A DNA stretch of 64,000 nt from Rhodanobacter soli (GTDB lineage Bacteria; Pseudomonadota; Gammaproteobacteria; Xanthomonadales; Rhodanobacteraceae): the NCBI RefSeq assembly GCF_040548735.1, contig NZ_JBEPSD010000001.1, positions 1,426,001-1,490,000 on the forward strand, written 5' to 3'. Both the position numbers and the translations under genes were made by a program. The notes beneath the pieces are model-generated. The model saw only the letters and a program-made list of their open reading frames with translations. It did not search any database and was not told where the DNA came from. This document shows positions 9,194 to 20,164 of this stretch, in pieces (positions within the stretch are counted from its first letter, which is position 1; every line of letters begins with the position of its first letter).

Positions 9194-10561
9194 GTGTCCA
9201 TACCCAGTGCCGTCAAGAGCACCCCGATCCAGGGCCGCCAGCAGCTTGCCGACTACCTCGCCGCCGGCGAGAAGCCGCGCGAAGCGTGGCGCATCGGCAC
9301 CGAGCACGAGAAGTTCGGCTTCCGCACCGATGACTTGCGCCCGCCCAGGTTCGAGGGCGAACGCGGCATCAAGCTGCTGCTGGAAACCATCGCCACCCGC
9401 TACGGCTGGGACGTGGCGCGCGAAGGCGAGAACCCGGTAGCCCTGTCGCGCGACAAGGCCTCGATCACGCTGGAGCCGGCCGGTCAGCTGGAGCTGTCCG
9501 GCGCACCGCTGGAAACCATCCACCAGACCTGCTGCGAGGTGAACTCGCACCTGGAGGAAGTGCGCTCGGTCGCCGACGGCATGGGCCTGGGCTTCCTCGG
9601 CATGGGTTTCCAGCCGAAGTGGCGCCGGGACGAGATGCCGTGGATGCCGAAGGGCCGCTACAAGATCATGCGCGAGTACATGCCCAAGGTCGGTTCGCTC
9701 GGCCTGGACATGATGACGCGCACCTGCACGGTGCAGGTGAACCTGGATTTCTCGTCCGAAGCGGACATGATCAAGAAGTTCCGCGTCGGCCTCGCGCTGC
9801 AGCCGATCGCCACCGCGCTGTTTGCCGATTCGCCGTTCACCGAAGGACGTCCAAACGGCTATCTATCGTACCGCTCGCACATCTGGACCGACACCGATCC
9901 GGACCGCACCGGCATGCTCGACTTCGTGTTCGCCGACGGCTTTGGCTACGAGCGCTACGTCGACTACATCCTCGACGTGCCGATGTACTTCAGCTACCAG
10001 GACGGCAAGTACATCGATCTTGCCGGGCAGGACTTCAAGCGTTTCCTCGCCGGCGAGCTGCCCACGCTGCCGGGCGTCCACGCCACCATGAAGGACTTCG
10101 CCGACCACCTCACCACCGCCTTCCCCGAGGTGCGCCTGAAGCAGTACCTGGAGATGCGCGGCGCCGACGGCGGCCCGTGGAACCGGCTGTGCGCGCTGCC
10201 CGCGTTCTGGGTCGGCCTGCTGTACGACGACGAGGCGCTCGACGCGGCATGGGACCTGGTCAAGGACTTCAGCCGCGAGGAACGCCATGCCTTGCGCGAC
10301 GGCGTGCCGAAGCACGCGCTGAAGCTGCCGTTCCGCGGCGGCACGGTACGCGACCTCGCCGAGGAGGCGTTGAAGATCGCCGGCCACGGCCTCAAGCGCC
10401 GCGCGAAACTCAACCGGAACGGCGCCGACGAGAGCATCTTCCTCGAACCGATGATCGAGATCGTGCACGCCAACCAGACCCCGGCCGAACGCAAGCTGGA
10501 GCTGTTCCACGGCGCGTGGAACGGCAGCGTCGATCCGGTGTTCCGCGAGTTTGCGTACTGA
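9194..10561 (+). CDS. gshA: Glutamate-cysteine ligase (plant/alphaproteobacterial type)
   Basis: 455-residue ATP-dependent ligase making gamma-glutamylcysteine, the first step of glutathione synthesis in the cytosol. Recognised by the plant-type GCL blocks [12 protein letters not shown] (about 34-45), [42 protein letters not shown] and [14 protein letters not shown]. It is not the E. coli-type GshA. GTG 9194 is preferred: GAGG at 9182-9185 is spaced 8 nt, while the in-frame TTG at 9188 is too close. It converges on pyrC with 9 bp between stops. A partial copy of its leader lies 1.17 kb upstream. Glutathione synthetase is not in this window. Confidence 0.95.
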   Translation: MSIPSAVKSTPIQGRQQLADYLAAGEKPREAWRIGTEHEKFGFRTDDLRPPRFEGERGIKLLLETIATRYGWDVAREGENPVALSRDKASITLEPAGQLELSGAPLETIHQTCCEVNSHLEEVRSVADGMGLGFLGMGFQPKWRRDEMPWMPKGRYKIMREYMPKVGSLGLDMMTRTCTVQVNLDFSSEADMIKKFRVGLALQPIATALFADSPFTEGRPNGYLSYRSHIWTDTDPDRTGMLDFVFADGFGYERYVDYILDVPMYFSYQDGKYIDLAGQDFKRFLAGELPTLPGVHATMKDFADHLTTAFPEVRLKQYLEMRGADGGPWNRLCALPAFWVGLLYDDEALDAAWDLVKDFSREERHALRDGVPKHALKLPFRGGTVRDLAEEALKIAGHGLKRRAKLNRNGADESIFLEPMIEIVHANQTPAERKLELFHGAWNGSVDPVFREFAY

Positions 10562-10570
10562 GGAAGGTCG

Positions 10571-11623
10571 TCAGGACGCAGCCGTTTCCACCAGCGACCA
10601 CGCTACCGACTCGCCGGCGCGCATGGGCTTGCAGGTGGATCCGGCCAGCGGATACTCGTCCGGCACGACCCATGGCGTGCGCTCGAGCGCGATGCGCTCC
10701 TGGTTGCGCGGTAGCCGGTAGAAGTCCGGGCCATGGAAGCTCGCGAACGCCTCAAGCCGATCCAGCCGGCCGGCCTGCTCGAACGCTTCGGCATACAGCT
10801 CCAGCGCCGCGTGGGCCGTGTACAGACCTGCACACCCGCAGGCTGATTCCTTCGCCTCGCGCGGATGCGGCGCACTGTCCGTGCCCAGGAAAAAGTGCGC
10901 ATCGCCGCTGGTGGCCGCCTGCAGCAGGGCGGCGCGATGCGTCTCCCGCTTGAGGATCGGGGCGCAGTAATTGTGCGGGCGGATGCCGCCCTCGAACAGC
11001 GCGTTGCGGTTGAGCAGCAGATGATGCGCGGTGATGGTGGCCGCCAGGTTGGCCGGCGCGCCGCGGACGAACTCGGCCGCATCGCGCGTGGTGATGTGTT
11101 CCAGCACCATGCGCAAACCCGGAAACCGCGCCTGCAGCGGCATCAGATGGCGCTCGATGAAAACCCGTTCGCGATCGAAGATGTCGATGGCCGGATCGGT
11201 GACCTCGCCATGCAGCAGCAAAGGCAGTCCGTGCTTCTCCATCGCTTCAATCACGCGGTACACCCGCGACAGCTCACGCACGCCGGATTGCGAATTGGTG
11301 GTGGCGCCGGCGGGGTAGTACTTCACCGCAAACACGCTGTCGCTGTCCTTCGCGCGGGCGATCTCGTCGGCAGGCGTTTCCTCGGTGAGGTACAGCGTCA
11401 TCAGCGGCTGGAAACGCGAGTCCGCCGGCAGGCTCGCAAGAATCCGCCCGCGATAGTCTTCAGCCTGCGCGACCGTCGTCACCGGTGGCTTCAGATTCGG
11501 CATCACGATGGCTCGCGCAAAACGCCGCGCGGTGTGGGCGACCACCGAGGCCAGCGCGTCCCCATCGCGAAGGTGCAGATGCCAGTCGTCGGGACGGGTG
11601 ATTTCAAGACGCGTGGGTGTCAT
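10571..11623 (-). CDS. pyrC: Dihydroorotase, type II
   Basis: 350-residue zinc amidohydrolase that closes carbamoyl-aspartate to dihydroorotate in pyrimidine synthesis. Metal ligands are visible: His15 and His17 in DDWHLHLRD, the carboxylated Lys101 ([11 protein letters not shown]), His138 (LLLHGE), His176 (VLEHITT) and Asp249 (FLGTDSAPH). Length and the ATG at 11623 fit the E. coli-type enzyme. It is transcribed alone toward gshA. Confidence 0.96.
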   Translation of the reverse strand: MTPTRLEITRPDDWHLHLRDGDALASVVAHTARRFARAIVMPNLKPPVTTVAQAEDYRGRILASLPADSRFQPLMTLYLTEETPADEIARAKDSDSVFAVKYYPAGATTNSQSGVRELSRVYRVIEAMEKHGLPLLLHGEVTDPAIDIFDRERVFIERHLMPLQARFPGLRMVLEHITTRDAAEFVRGAPANLAATITAHHLLLNRNALFEGGIRPHNYCAPILKRETHRAALLQAATSGDAHFFLGTDSAPHPREAKESACGCAGLYTAHAALELYAEAFEQAGRLDRLEAFASFHGPDFYRLPRNQERIALERTPWVVPDEYPLAGSTCKPMRAGESVAWSLVETAAS

Positions 11624-11944
11624 GGCTGGCGGACTCGGAATGGCGGATCGAGAAACAAGGGCACAGCGGATGGGCTGTTATTCGCGTGGCGGACGCATGC
11701 CGGATGTCTCCTGGCACGGCCGCCAATGGCACATGGTATCGCGCGGCTGCCCCGGTTTGGTTCGGCCACGGTCCGCAGCGTCCGTGCGTTTCGCTCTCGG
11801 CGTTGTTGCCGTACCCGTCACAATCGCGCTGGAATGGCGTTTCGGGTTTCGGCTGCGCGCACGCCTCAACCTCAGAAACCGATGGGAGTTGGGCGCGCAC
11901 CGTTCGCCCCCATCTACCATGTTCCATTCTCGTGGAGAGTCGCC
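11624..11944. promoter_or_regulatory. Divergent region pyrC / tautomerase
   Basis: 321 bp without a convincing gene. Both flanking genes read away from it, so it should hold both promoters. Only the GTGGAGAG ribosome site at about 11931-11938 for the plus-strand gene is clear. Confidence 0.4.
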
Positions 11945-12325
11945 ATGCCATTGGTTCGCATCTCGCTCCGCCGCGGCAAGTCGCCCGGCCACATCGCCGC
12001 TCTGCGCCACGGCATCTACCAGGCCATGCGCGAAACCTTCAACGTGCCGGAGAACGACCGCTTCATCCTGGTCAGCCAGCACGACGCCGACGAGTTCGAC
12101 TACGACCCGAACTATCTCGGCATCGCCCGTAGCGACGATCTGGTGATCGTGCAGATCACCTGCAACAGCGGCCGCACGGTGGAACAGAAGCAGGCGCTGT
12201 ACCGGCGCGTCGCGGAGAATTTCTCCAACGATCCGGGCCTGCGTCCCGAAGATGTATTCATCAACCTGGTCGAGGTGGCGAAGGAGAACTGGTCGTTCGG
12301 CAACGGTATCGCGCAATACGCGTGA
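11945..12325 (+). CDS. Tautomerase family protein (YusQ/4-OT-like, long form)
   Basis: 126 residues. After Met removal the N-terminus is Pro (MPLVRISLRRG), the catalytic general base of the 4-oxalocrotonate tautomerase superfamily. The protein is about twice the size of 4-OT, like the fused beta-alpha-beta MSAD/YusQ members: a first half with FNVPENDRFILVSQHDADEF and a second with VVQITCNSGRTVEQKQALYR and PEDVFINLVEVAKENWSFGNG. ATG 11945 follows GGAGAG with good spacing. The substrate is not predictable and no pathway genes adjoin it. Confidence 0.85.
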   Translation: MPLVRISLRRGKSPGHIAALRHGIYQAMRETFNVPENDRFILVSQHDADEFDYDPNYLGIARSDDLVIVQITCNSGRTVEQKQALYRRVAENFSNDPGLRPEDVFINLVEVAKENWSFGNGIAQYA

Positions 12326-12388
12326 TGTGCAGCTCGGCCATCAACGGCATCGGCTTTCAACCGAAAGCCGATGCCAAAAGCCAGTGGC

Positions 12389-13537
<1,149 letters not shown>

Positions 13538-13579
13538 TTACGTCGGCAGGCTTGGCGCTTCACGTCGCCAGGAAGTTAC

Positions 13580-14596
13580 ATGAGCCAGTCCAGCAGCGCC
13601 CCCACCTTGCTCGTCGATCTCGGCGGCACCAACGTCCGTTTCGGGGTGGCCGATCCTGCACGCGACAAGCCCCTGCTCACCGACAGCATCCGGCGCTACC
13701 GCGTGGCCGAGCACGACTCGCTGGTCGCCACCGCGAAGCAGTATCTCGCCGACACCGGGCTTGAAGTGCGCCGCGCCATCGTGGCCGCCGCCGGCCGCAT
13801 CGTCGACGGCGAGACGGTCAAGGTCACCAACAATCCCTGGGCGATCTCGGCGCACCAGACCGCCGCCGCACTCGACCTGGAATACGTGCATCTGGTGAAC
13901 GATTTCGCGGCGCAGAGCATGGCGGTGACCTTGCTGCAGGGCGACGACCTGGTCGACGTCGGCAAGCTGGCGCGGCCGGTCATCGGCGCCGAGGCCGAGC
14001 AGACCTTTGCCATCGTCGGGCCGGGCACCGGCCTGGGCGTCGGCGGCCTGCTGGTGCGCGGCGGCCATTGCAGCGTGCTGCAGACCGAGGGCGGCCACGC
14101 CGGCTTCGCCGCGCACTCGCCGGAAGACATCGCCATCCTCGACTACCTCAACCACAAGTACGGGCGCGTCTCCAACGAGCGGCTGATCTGCGGCCAGGGC
14201 CTGGTGAACCTCTACGACGCGATCTGCCACATCGTCGGCGCCCAGCCCGAGGACCTCAAACCCGAAGACATCACCGCCCGCGCCAAGGACGACAGTTGCC
14301 CGCTGTGCACCCGCACCGTGGAAACCTTCGCCGGCATCTTCGGCAGCGTCGCCGGCGACCTCGTGCTCACGCTCGGCGCCTGGAACGGCGTGTATCTCAC
14401 CGGCGGCCTGATTCCGATCCTGCTGCCGTGGCTGGAACGCGGCCGCTTCCGCGAACGCTTCGAAGCCAAGGGCCGCTTCCGCGACATCATGGAAAAAGTG
14501 CCGACCCAGGCGATCATGAATCCCGAGCCGGGGCTGCTGGGCGCGGCGGCGCTGGCGGTGCTGGAGTCGGGGCGGTCCTTGCTGCCATCGCGCTAG
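13580..14596 (+). CDS. glk: Glucokinase
   Basis: 338-residue hexokinase-fold enzyme that phosphorylates cytosolic glucose with ATP. The phosphate-1 motif LLVDLGGTNVRFG is at 10-22, the sugar-binding/catalytic Asp lies in HLVNDFAAQS, the adenosine region is VGPGTGLGVGGLL and EGGHAGFAAHSPED is the family signature. ATG 13580 follows AGGAAGTTAC. It is E. coli Glk-like, not a ROK kinase. The next gene, an unknown exported protein, starts 42 bp on. Confidence 0.95.
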   Translation: MSQSSSAPTLLVDLGGTNVRFGVADPARDKPLLTDSIRRYRVAEHDSLVATAKQYLADTGLEVRRAIVAAAGRIVDGETVKVTNNPWAISAHQTAAALDLEYVHLVNDFAAQSMAVTLLQGDDLVDVGKLARPVIGAEAEQTFAIVGPGTGLGVGGLLVRGGHCSVLQTEGGHAGFAAHSPEDIAILDYLNHKYGRVSNERLICGQGLVNLYDAICHIVGAQPEDLKPEDITARAKDDSCPLCTRTVETFAGIFGSVAGDLVLTLGAWNGVYLTGGLIPILLPWLERGRFRERFEAKGRFRDIMEKVPTQAIMNPEPGLLGAAALAVLESGRSLLPSR

Positions 14597-14638
14597 CCCG
14601 CTGCGACGCCACGGGTTGACGCGTATCCTTCCGATGGA

Positions 14639-15892
14639 ATGCGAGAAATGCGTACGCCGTATACCGCCATCACCCGCCTGCTCTTCCTGCTGGCGCCAGC
14701 GCTGCCGTTCGCGGCGCTGGCGGCGCCCTCGTCGGACGCCGGCGTCACCCGCAACGCGGCGCCGGCCATTCCGGTCAAGCCGATCGCCTCGCGCGCGGAG
14801 TTGGACGCCTATCAACGCGACACGCCGCCGGCGAACTCGCCGCTGAGCTGGATCACGTCCGGCGCGCGGCGCCGCTTCCTCGACAGTCTGGTGTACCGCG
14901 AGCACGGCCTGGGCGGCATGAGCCTCGCCGATCTGCGCTACGAACTCACCCGCGAGCAGGCCTATACCCTGCTGCGCCTGTTCGGCGCGCAAAACTACGC
15001 CGTCGACCTGGATGCGCTCACCACGCCGCGCCCGGCCACGGACGACACGGCGACAAGCACGCTGGAACCCGCCTACGCTCGTCTGCTGGCCGCCGAACGC
15101 GCCGACGGCGGCACTACACAGGTGCAGGCCGTCGCGCACAGCTACGCCGCGGAATTCGCGCCGGCGCAGGCCGACGCGCGCCGGCGCGCGCTCGGCGACC
15201 GCGACGCGGAACTCCTCTTCCGCGCGGCGGCGCTGGCCTTCCAGGCCACCGGCCAGCCGGACTACCTCGCCGACATGCGCCGCGATTTCGCCGAATTGCA
15301 GCGCCGCCACCGCATCGACCGCCCACACGCCAGCGACTTCTACGACGCGCTGCTCATTGCGCATCGCGACGACGAGGCCCGCGCATTGCTCGCCGCCCAT
15401 CCCGCAATCAAACGCAACCCGCCGCCGTTGATGCGTTCCTTCAGCCGCATCCGCAACGGCCAGCCCAGCCTGTGGGTCGCCACGCCGGGCACGCGCAAGC
15501 GCGAGCTGGTGCGCTTCCGCTTCAATATCCGCGCCCCGGCGCAGGTGATCGTGCTGGCCTCGACCGGCTGCCATTTTGCCGCGAACGCCGCGCGCGACAT
15601 CGAGGCTGACCCGCTGCTGCGCGATCTGTTCCGCGAGTACGGGCAATGGGTGGCGCCGCCCAGCGAGGTCACCGCCTTCGATGCCGTGCGCGAATGGAAC
15701 GAAGCGCACCCTGCGCTGCGGCTCGGCATCGCCTACGACAACGCCGCCTTGCCGATGGTCGAGCGCTTCGAGACTCCGGCGTTCTACTTCCTCGATCACG
15801 GCACTGTCGTCGACACCGTGGTCGGCTGGCCGCCCGGCGGCAACCTCGACGCGATCCGGCGCGGCTTGCGCAAGATCGATCTGCTGCGTTGA
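14639..15892 (+). CDS. Exported protein with thioredoxin-like C-terminal domain, function unknown
   Basis: 417 residues with an N-terminal signal peptide (hydrophobic run LLFLLAPALPFAALAAP), so probably periplasmic. Residues about 40-280 form an Ala-rich helical region of no recognised family. From about 300 the chain looks thioredoxin-like: a beta strand VIVLASTGCHFAANA with a single Cys near residue 311 in place of CXXC, a later FETPAFYFLDHG that resembles the cis-Pro loop, and a final strand-helix VVGWPPGGNLDAIRRGL. The missing second Cys argues against ordinary disulfide exchange. ATG 14639 is used; ATG 14648 is possible. The HAD gene begins 23 bp after the stop, so the two may be co-transcribed. 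Confidence 0.6.
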   Translation: MREMRTPYTAITRLLFLLAPALPFAALAAPSSDAGVTRNAAPAIPVKPIASRAELDAYQRDTPPANSPLSWITSGARRRFLDSLVYREHGLGGMSLADLRYELTREQAYTLLRLFGAQNYAVDLDALTTPRPATDDTATSTLEPAYARLLAAERADGGTTQVQAVAHSYAAEFAPAQADARRRALGDRDAELLFRAAALAFQATGQPDYLADMRRDFAELQRRHRIDRPHASDFYDALLIAHRDDEARALLAAHPAIKRNPPPLMRSFSRIRNGQPSLWVATPGTRKRELVRFRFNIRAPAQVIVLASTGCHFAANAARDIEADPLLRDLFREYGQWVAPPSEVTAFDAVREWNEAHPALRLGIAYDNAALPMVERFETPAFYFLDHGTVVDTVVGWPPGGNLDAIRRGLRKIDLLR

Positions 15893-15915
15893 CGCAGCCT
15901 CCACGGAGAACCCCC

Positions 15916-16599
15916 ATGCCCCGCCACGACACCGCCTTCCTGTTCGACCTCGACGGCACCCTGATCGACAGCGTCTACCAGCACGTGCTGGCGTGGAAGG
16001 AGGCGCTGGACCGGGAAGGCGTGGAACTGTCGGTGTGGCGCATCCACCGCAAGATAGGTATGAGCGGCGGGCTGTTCGCCAACATCCTGCTGCGCGAGAC
16101 CGGGCTGGAGATCACCGCGGACCGCCTCGACCGCCTGCGCCAATGGCATGCCGAGGCGTTCAACCGGCAGCACGCGCAGGGCTCGGTGCGGCCGCTGCCC
16201 GGCGCGCGCGAACTGCTGGCCTACCTCGACGAGCAGAATATCCCGTGGGCGATCGCCACCAGCGGACGGATGGAAACCGCCGCGCCCAACCTGGAGGCGC
16301 TCGGCGTCGACCCGGCGAAGGTGCCGGTGGTGACGCGCGACCAGGTGCGCCACGCCAAGCCCGACCCGGACCTGTTCCTCGCCGCCGCCGCACGGCTGGG
16401 CGTGGACATCCAGCAGTCGCTGGTGATCGGCGACAGCGTGTGGGACATGCTCGCCGCGCAGCGTGCCCGCGCGCTCGGCGTGGGCCTGCTGTCCGGCGGC
16501 TACGGCCACGCCGAGCTGCAGCAGTCCGGCGCGTTCCGCGTGTACGACGACCCGGCCGACCTGCTGCGGCACATCGACGAGGTGGCGGCGCGCGACTGA
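15916..16599 (+). CDS. HAD family phosphatase (beta-phosphoglucomutase/Gph-like)
   Basis: 227 residues. Motif I FLFDLDGTLIDS gives the nucleophile Asp11 and acid/base Asp13, motif II is the Thr/Ser of IATSG, motif III Lys is in RHAKPDPDLFL and motif IV is VIGDSVWDM. The helical cap inserted after motif I (about 17-90) marks the C1 cap subclass that includes phosphoglycolate phosphatases and sugar-phosphate phosphatases. ATG 15916 follows CACGGAGAA. Glucokinase lies two genes upstream, which hints at sugar phosphates, but the substrate is unproven. Confidence 0.88.
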   Translation: MPRHDTAFLFDLDGTLIDSVYQHVLAWKEALDREGVELSVWRIHRKIGMSGGLFANILLRETGLEITADRLDRLRQWHAEAFNRQHAQGSVRPLPGARELLAYLDEQNIPWAIATSGRMETAAPNLEALGVDPAKVPVVTRDQVRHAKPDPDLFLAAAARLGVDIQQSLVIGDSVWDMLAAQRARALGVGLLSGGYGHAELQQSGAFRVYDDPADLLRHIDEVAARD

Positions 16600-16704
16600 G
16601 CCGCCGCCACCCTCGCTGAACCGCGCTGCCGCGCATCATGAAAAATTAATCATCCATGCGCGCACCCGCAGTAGGCTCGTGATCAATCGCCCACGGAGCC
16701 TTCC

Positions 16705-17025
16705 ATGCGCCGCCTCGTCGCCAGCCTGCCGCTCGCCCTGCTGCTCGCCGCGTGTTCGCCCTCGCCGGCACCACCGCAATCCGGCACCACCAGCCAGCCG
16801 GCACCGACGAACGCCGCACTCGGTTCCCCGGAATGGTATGCGTGGGTCGATCGGTCGCTGAACATCAGCGACGACGGCCACGGCCCGGATCGCGGTTCGG
16901 ACGAATGGAACCGGGCGGTGCAGAACAAGCTGGGCCAGGAGGCGCCGCAGTCGAAACCCGGTTCGCCGGAATGGCAGCAGTCGGTGGACGCGCTGCTGCG
17001 CACGCGCCTGCCGCCGTCGTCGTGA
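16705..17025 (+). CDS. Small lipoprotein with three GSxEW repeats
   Basis: 106 residues. A signal peptide ends in a lipobox (LLLAAC, Cys17), so the mature protein is a membrane-anchored lipoprotein. After a Pro/Ser/Thr linker come three imperfect 13-residue repeats at about residues 40, 64 and 86: GSPEWYAWVDRSL, GSDEWNRAVQNKL and GSPEWQQSVDALL. Each has Gly-Ser-x-Glu-Trp followed by an amphipathic turn. ATG 16705 follows CACGGAGCC. No family is recognised. It converges on the SNF2 helicase with 9 bp between the stops. Confidence 0.72.
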   Translation: MRRLVASLPLALLLAACSPSPAPPQSGTTSQPAPTNAALGSPEWYAWVDRSLNISDDGHGPDRGSDEWNRAVQNKLGQEAPQSKPGSPEWQQSVDALLRTRLPPSS

Positions 17026-17034
17026 CGCGCGGGT

Positions 17035-20000
17035 TCAGCCCGGCGCCAGCAGCGCGTCCAGGTCGCCTTCGTCGAAGCTGAGCTTCTCGCGGCTGCCGCC
17101 GCCTTCGAGCACGGCGGCGGCCAGTTCGGCCTTGCGTTCCTTCAGCTCCTCGATGCGCTCTTCCACCGTGCCCGAGGTGATCAGGCGGAACACGAACACC
17201 GGCTTGTCCTGGCCGATGCGGTGCGCGCGGTCGCTGGCCTGCGCCTCGGCGGCGGGGTTCCACCACGGGTCGTAGTGAATCACGGTGTCGGCCGCGGTGA
17301 GGTTGAGTCCGACGCCACCGGCTTTCAGCGACAGCAGGAACAGCGGCACCTCGCCGTTCTGGAAGCGCTGCACCGGCTCGGCGCGGTCGCGGGTGTCGCC
17401 GGTGAGCGTGACGTAGCGGATGCGCCGGCGATCCAGCTCGGCTGCGATCAGTTTCAGCATGCCGGTGAACTGCGAGAACAGCAGCACCTTGCGGCCCTCG
17501 TCGAGCAGCGCCGGCAGCATGTCCATCAGCAGTTCGAACTTGGCCGATTCATGCACGCCGCGCGCGGCTTCCAGTTTCACCAGGCGCGGGTCGCAGCAGA
17601 CCTGGCGCAGCTTCAGCAGCGCGTCCAGCACCACGATGCCGGAGTGCGCGATGCCGCGCTGCGCGATCACCTCGCGCAGTTCCTCCGCCAGCGACAGGCG
17701 CAGGCCTTCGTAGAGTTCGCGCTGACGTCCTTCCAGCACCACGCGGCGGGTGATCTCGGTCTTCGGCGGCAATTCCTTCGCCACCTGTGCCTTGGTCCGG
17801 CGCAGGATGAACGGCGCCAGGCGCAGGTTCAGCCGCTGCTGGCATTCCTCGTCGTGCTGCTTCTCGATCGGCACGCGGTAGTAGCGGCGGAACGCGCCCT
17901 CGTCGCCGAGCAGGCCGGGCACGGCCAGGTCGATCTGCGACCACAGCTCGCCCAGATGGTTTTCCAGCGGCGTGCCGGTGAGGCAGACGTAGCGCAGCGT
18001 ACGCAAGCTGAGCAGCGCGCGGCGCGCCTGCGTGCGCGGGTTCTTCACCTGCTGCGCCTCGTCCAGCACGATCAGCGCGAACGGCTGTTTTCTCAAGGTG
18101 ACCACATCACGCGGCAACAGCGCATAGCTGGTGAGCACGATGTCCTGCGCGCCGAGCTGGGCAAATTCCTCGGCGCGCTGCGGGCCGTGCAGCGTCAGTA
18201 CGTGCAGCATCGGCGCAAAGCGCGCGATCTCCGACTGCCAGTTCGGGATCAGGCTGGTCGGCACCACGATCAGCGCGGGCTGGGTCAGCGCGCCGCCCTG
18301 CTTCAGCGACAGCAGATGGGTGATCAGCTGCAGCGTCTTGCCCAGGCCCATGTCATCGGCCAGGACGCCGCCGACGCCGGCTTCGGCCAGCGCGTTGAGC
18401 CAGCGCAGGCCTTCACGCTGGTACGGCCGCAGCTCGACGGTGAGTCCCTCGGGCACCGCGTCGCTGGCGCGTTCGGCGGCGTCGCGCAGGCGCGCGGCGA
18501 AGCCGAGCAGCGGCTCCGCCGCCTCCAGCGTGCTGCCGCCGGGCATCGCCGCGACGAGTTCTTCCAGGCGACCAGCCTGCACGCGTGGCAGATGGAGTTT
18601 CTTGCGCGGCTTCTCCAGGTATTCGGCCAGCGGCGCCAGCAGCCCGCGCAGTTCCTTCAGGCGCACCGGCACGCGCCGGCGCGCATCGACCGGCGCGTAC
18701 CACACCGCGTCTTCCGGCTCGTTCGGCGCCGGGCTGAGGTTCAACTGATGCTCGGCCAGCGCCTGCGCCACCGCGGGCAGCAGGTTGTGCCGCTGGCCGT
18801 CCAGTTCGATGCCGATTTCCAGGTCGAACGCATGGTCGTCGGCGTCTTCCACGGCCTGGCCGTACCAGCGCACCGGGCCTTCCAGCACTTCGAACGGAAA
18901 GCTCGGCGCGTATTCGACCTGAAAATTTTCCGCCTCGAGCTTGGGCCGCAACGCCAGCCAGCGCGCCGGCGTGTTGACCTCCAGCGCGCCCGCGTAACCG
19001 GTGCCGGGAAACAGCCAGGCGTCGTCGGGCAGGGTTTCGGCCACGTCCCACGGCAGGCCTTCGGTATCGACGCCCGGGGTGAGCCCGGCGCGTTCGAGCT
19101 GCTCCATCGCGCTGAGTTCCTCGGCGCGGCGGCGGATGATCTCGACCAACTGGCCGTTGCGCACGCGCCGCACCAGCGGCTCGCCGCCGCGGCCGGGCAG
19201 GCGTTCGCCCGCGTAATCGAAGGCGAGCCGCGCGTAGCCGAGCGGCGGCGTACCGGCGGCCAGCCGGGCGTGCCGGGTCAGCGCGTGCAGGGTCAACACC
19301 GGCTTTGGCGCCAATTCCGAACGGCGCACCTCGCCGAACACCATCGGCAACGGCACCCGCGTGGCCAGCCGGCTGCCCGCCAGGCGGTTGCGCAGGCGAC
19401 GGCCGTGCTCGTGTTTCAGCGGCGGCAATTCCAGCCAGCGGGTTTCCTCGGTCGCGGCATCGAAACGGCCCACGGTGGCGCGCTCGGCATCGAGGTACCA
19501 CAGCCCGTCGATGCGCAGCAGGCGCTGGCTATGCGGCAGCACCGGTAACAGGCGCTGGCTGCCGTCCGCTTCCATCTGCCAGTGCCAGTTGAGCTGGTGC
19601 GATTTGCCGCGCGACAGCCGCAGGCCGGCCAGGCCGCCGAGGAAGCACGGCGCGGTGTCCAGGACCTCGGCCAGCAAGGTGTCGCCGACGTGGCCGCCGA
19701 GGCGCGCATAGCTGCGGCCCTTGCGCACGCTCTGCGGCAATCCCAGCATGGTCGCGGCCAGGCGCTGCTCATGCGGCTGCAGCGACGACTGCGCCAGATG
19801 CCGGCTGTCCAGCGGCGCCGGTCGCGCGTAGCGGCCATGCTCGACCACCGCCAGCAGCACCGGCGCCACGTCCAGTCGGGCGAACGCGGCGCCTTCTTCC
19901 GGCATCACTTCCAGAAAGAAACCGAGCACGCCGTGATCGTCGGTCACGGCCGGCTTCGGCGCAGCCAGCAACCGCCGCCATGCCTGCGGCAGGGCTTCGT

Positions 20001-20058
20001 CCTCGCCGGGCGGCGTGGGGGCGGCTTGCTGTTTTTCGTCCGGTTGCTGCATGCGCAT
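17035..20058 (-). CDS. SNF2-family DEAD/DEAH ATP-dependent helicase/translocase
   Basis: About 1007 residues. The C-terminal half is a complete SNF2 engine: motif I ADDMGLGKTLQ (about 570), Ia VVPTSLIPNW, motif II VLDEAQQVKN (about 665), motif III LTGTPLENHLGELWSQ, motif IV LLFSQFTGML, motif V GGVGLNLTAADTVIHYDPWW and motif VI DRAHRIGQ (about 945). The N-terminal 550 residues contain no recognised zinc or SWIM finger that I can see. Bacterial homologues remodel RNA polymerase or protein-DNA complexes (RapA, HepA), but the exact substrate is unknown. ATG 20058 is used; ATG 20052 and TTG 20079 are alternatives. Confidence 0.9.
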   Translation of the reverse strand: MRMQQPDEKQQAAPTPPGEDEALPQAWRRLLAAPKPAVTDDHGVLGFFLEVMPEEGAAFARLDVAPVLLAVVEHGRYARPAPLDSRHLAQSSLQPHEQRLAATMLGLPQSVRKGRSYARLGGHVGDTLLAEVLDTAPCFLGGLAGLRLSRGKSHQLNWHWQMEADGSQRLLPVLPHSQRLLRIDGLWYLDAERATVGRFDAATEETRWLELPPLKHEHGRRLRNRLAGSRLATRVPLPMVFGEVRRSELAPKPVLTLHALTRHARLAAGTPPLGYARLAFDYAGERLPGRGGEPLVRRVRNGQLVEIIRRRAEELSAMEQLERAGLTPGVDTEGLPWDVAETLPDDAWLFPGTGYAGALEVNTPARWLALRPKLEAENFQVEYAPSFPFEVLEGPVRWYGQAVEDADDHAFDLEIGIELDGQRHNLLPAVAQALAEHQLNLSPAPNEPEDAVWYAPVDARRRVPVRLKELRGLLAPLAEYLEKPRKKLHLPRVQAGRLEELVAAMPGGSTLEAAEPLLGFAARLRDAAERASDAVPEGLTVELRPYQREGLRWLNALAEAGVGGVLADDMGLGKTLQLITHLLSLKQGGALTQPALIVVPTSLIPNWQSEIARFAPMLHVLTLHGPQRAEEFAQLGAQDIVLTSYALLPRDVVTLRKQPFALIVLDEAQQVKNPRTQARRALLSLRTLRYVCLTGTPLENHLGELWSQIDLAVPGLLGDEGAFRRYYRVPIEKQHDEECQQRLNLRLAPFILRRTKAQVAKELPPKTEITRRVVLEGRQRELYEGLRLSLAEELREVIAQRGIAHSGIVVLDALLKLRQVCCDPRLVKLEAARGVHESAKFELLMDMLPALLDEGRKVLLFSQFTGMLKLIAAELDRRRIRYVTLTGDTRDRAEPVQRFQNGEVPLFLLSLKAGGVGLNLTAADTVIHYDPWWNPAAEAQASDRAHRIGQDKPVFVFRLITSGTVEERIEELKERKAELAAAVLEGGGSREKLSFDEGDLDALLAPG

Positions 20059-20164
20059 GCGGTCCGTTGCGACGACCAAAACATTGAGCTTAGCAGCGCA
20101 GGGGCAGGATGCGACTGTCGAAAGCGCAGCCGGATCGCAGCGACCCGGATGCGCAACGAATGGT

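Noticed and set aside
17221..19548. Long antisense frame opposite the SNF2 helicase
   Set aside because: Gln/Arg/His-rich translation with no motif; shadow of the helicase codon pattern. The same applies to the antisense frames opposite rhlB, plsB, rep, the phosphoesterase and the RHS gene.
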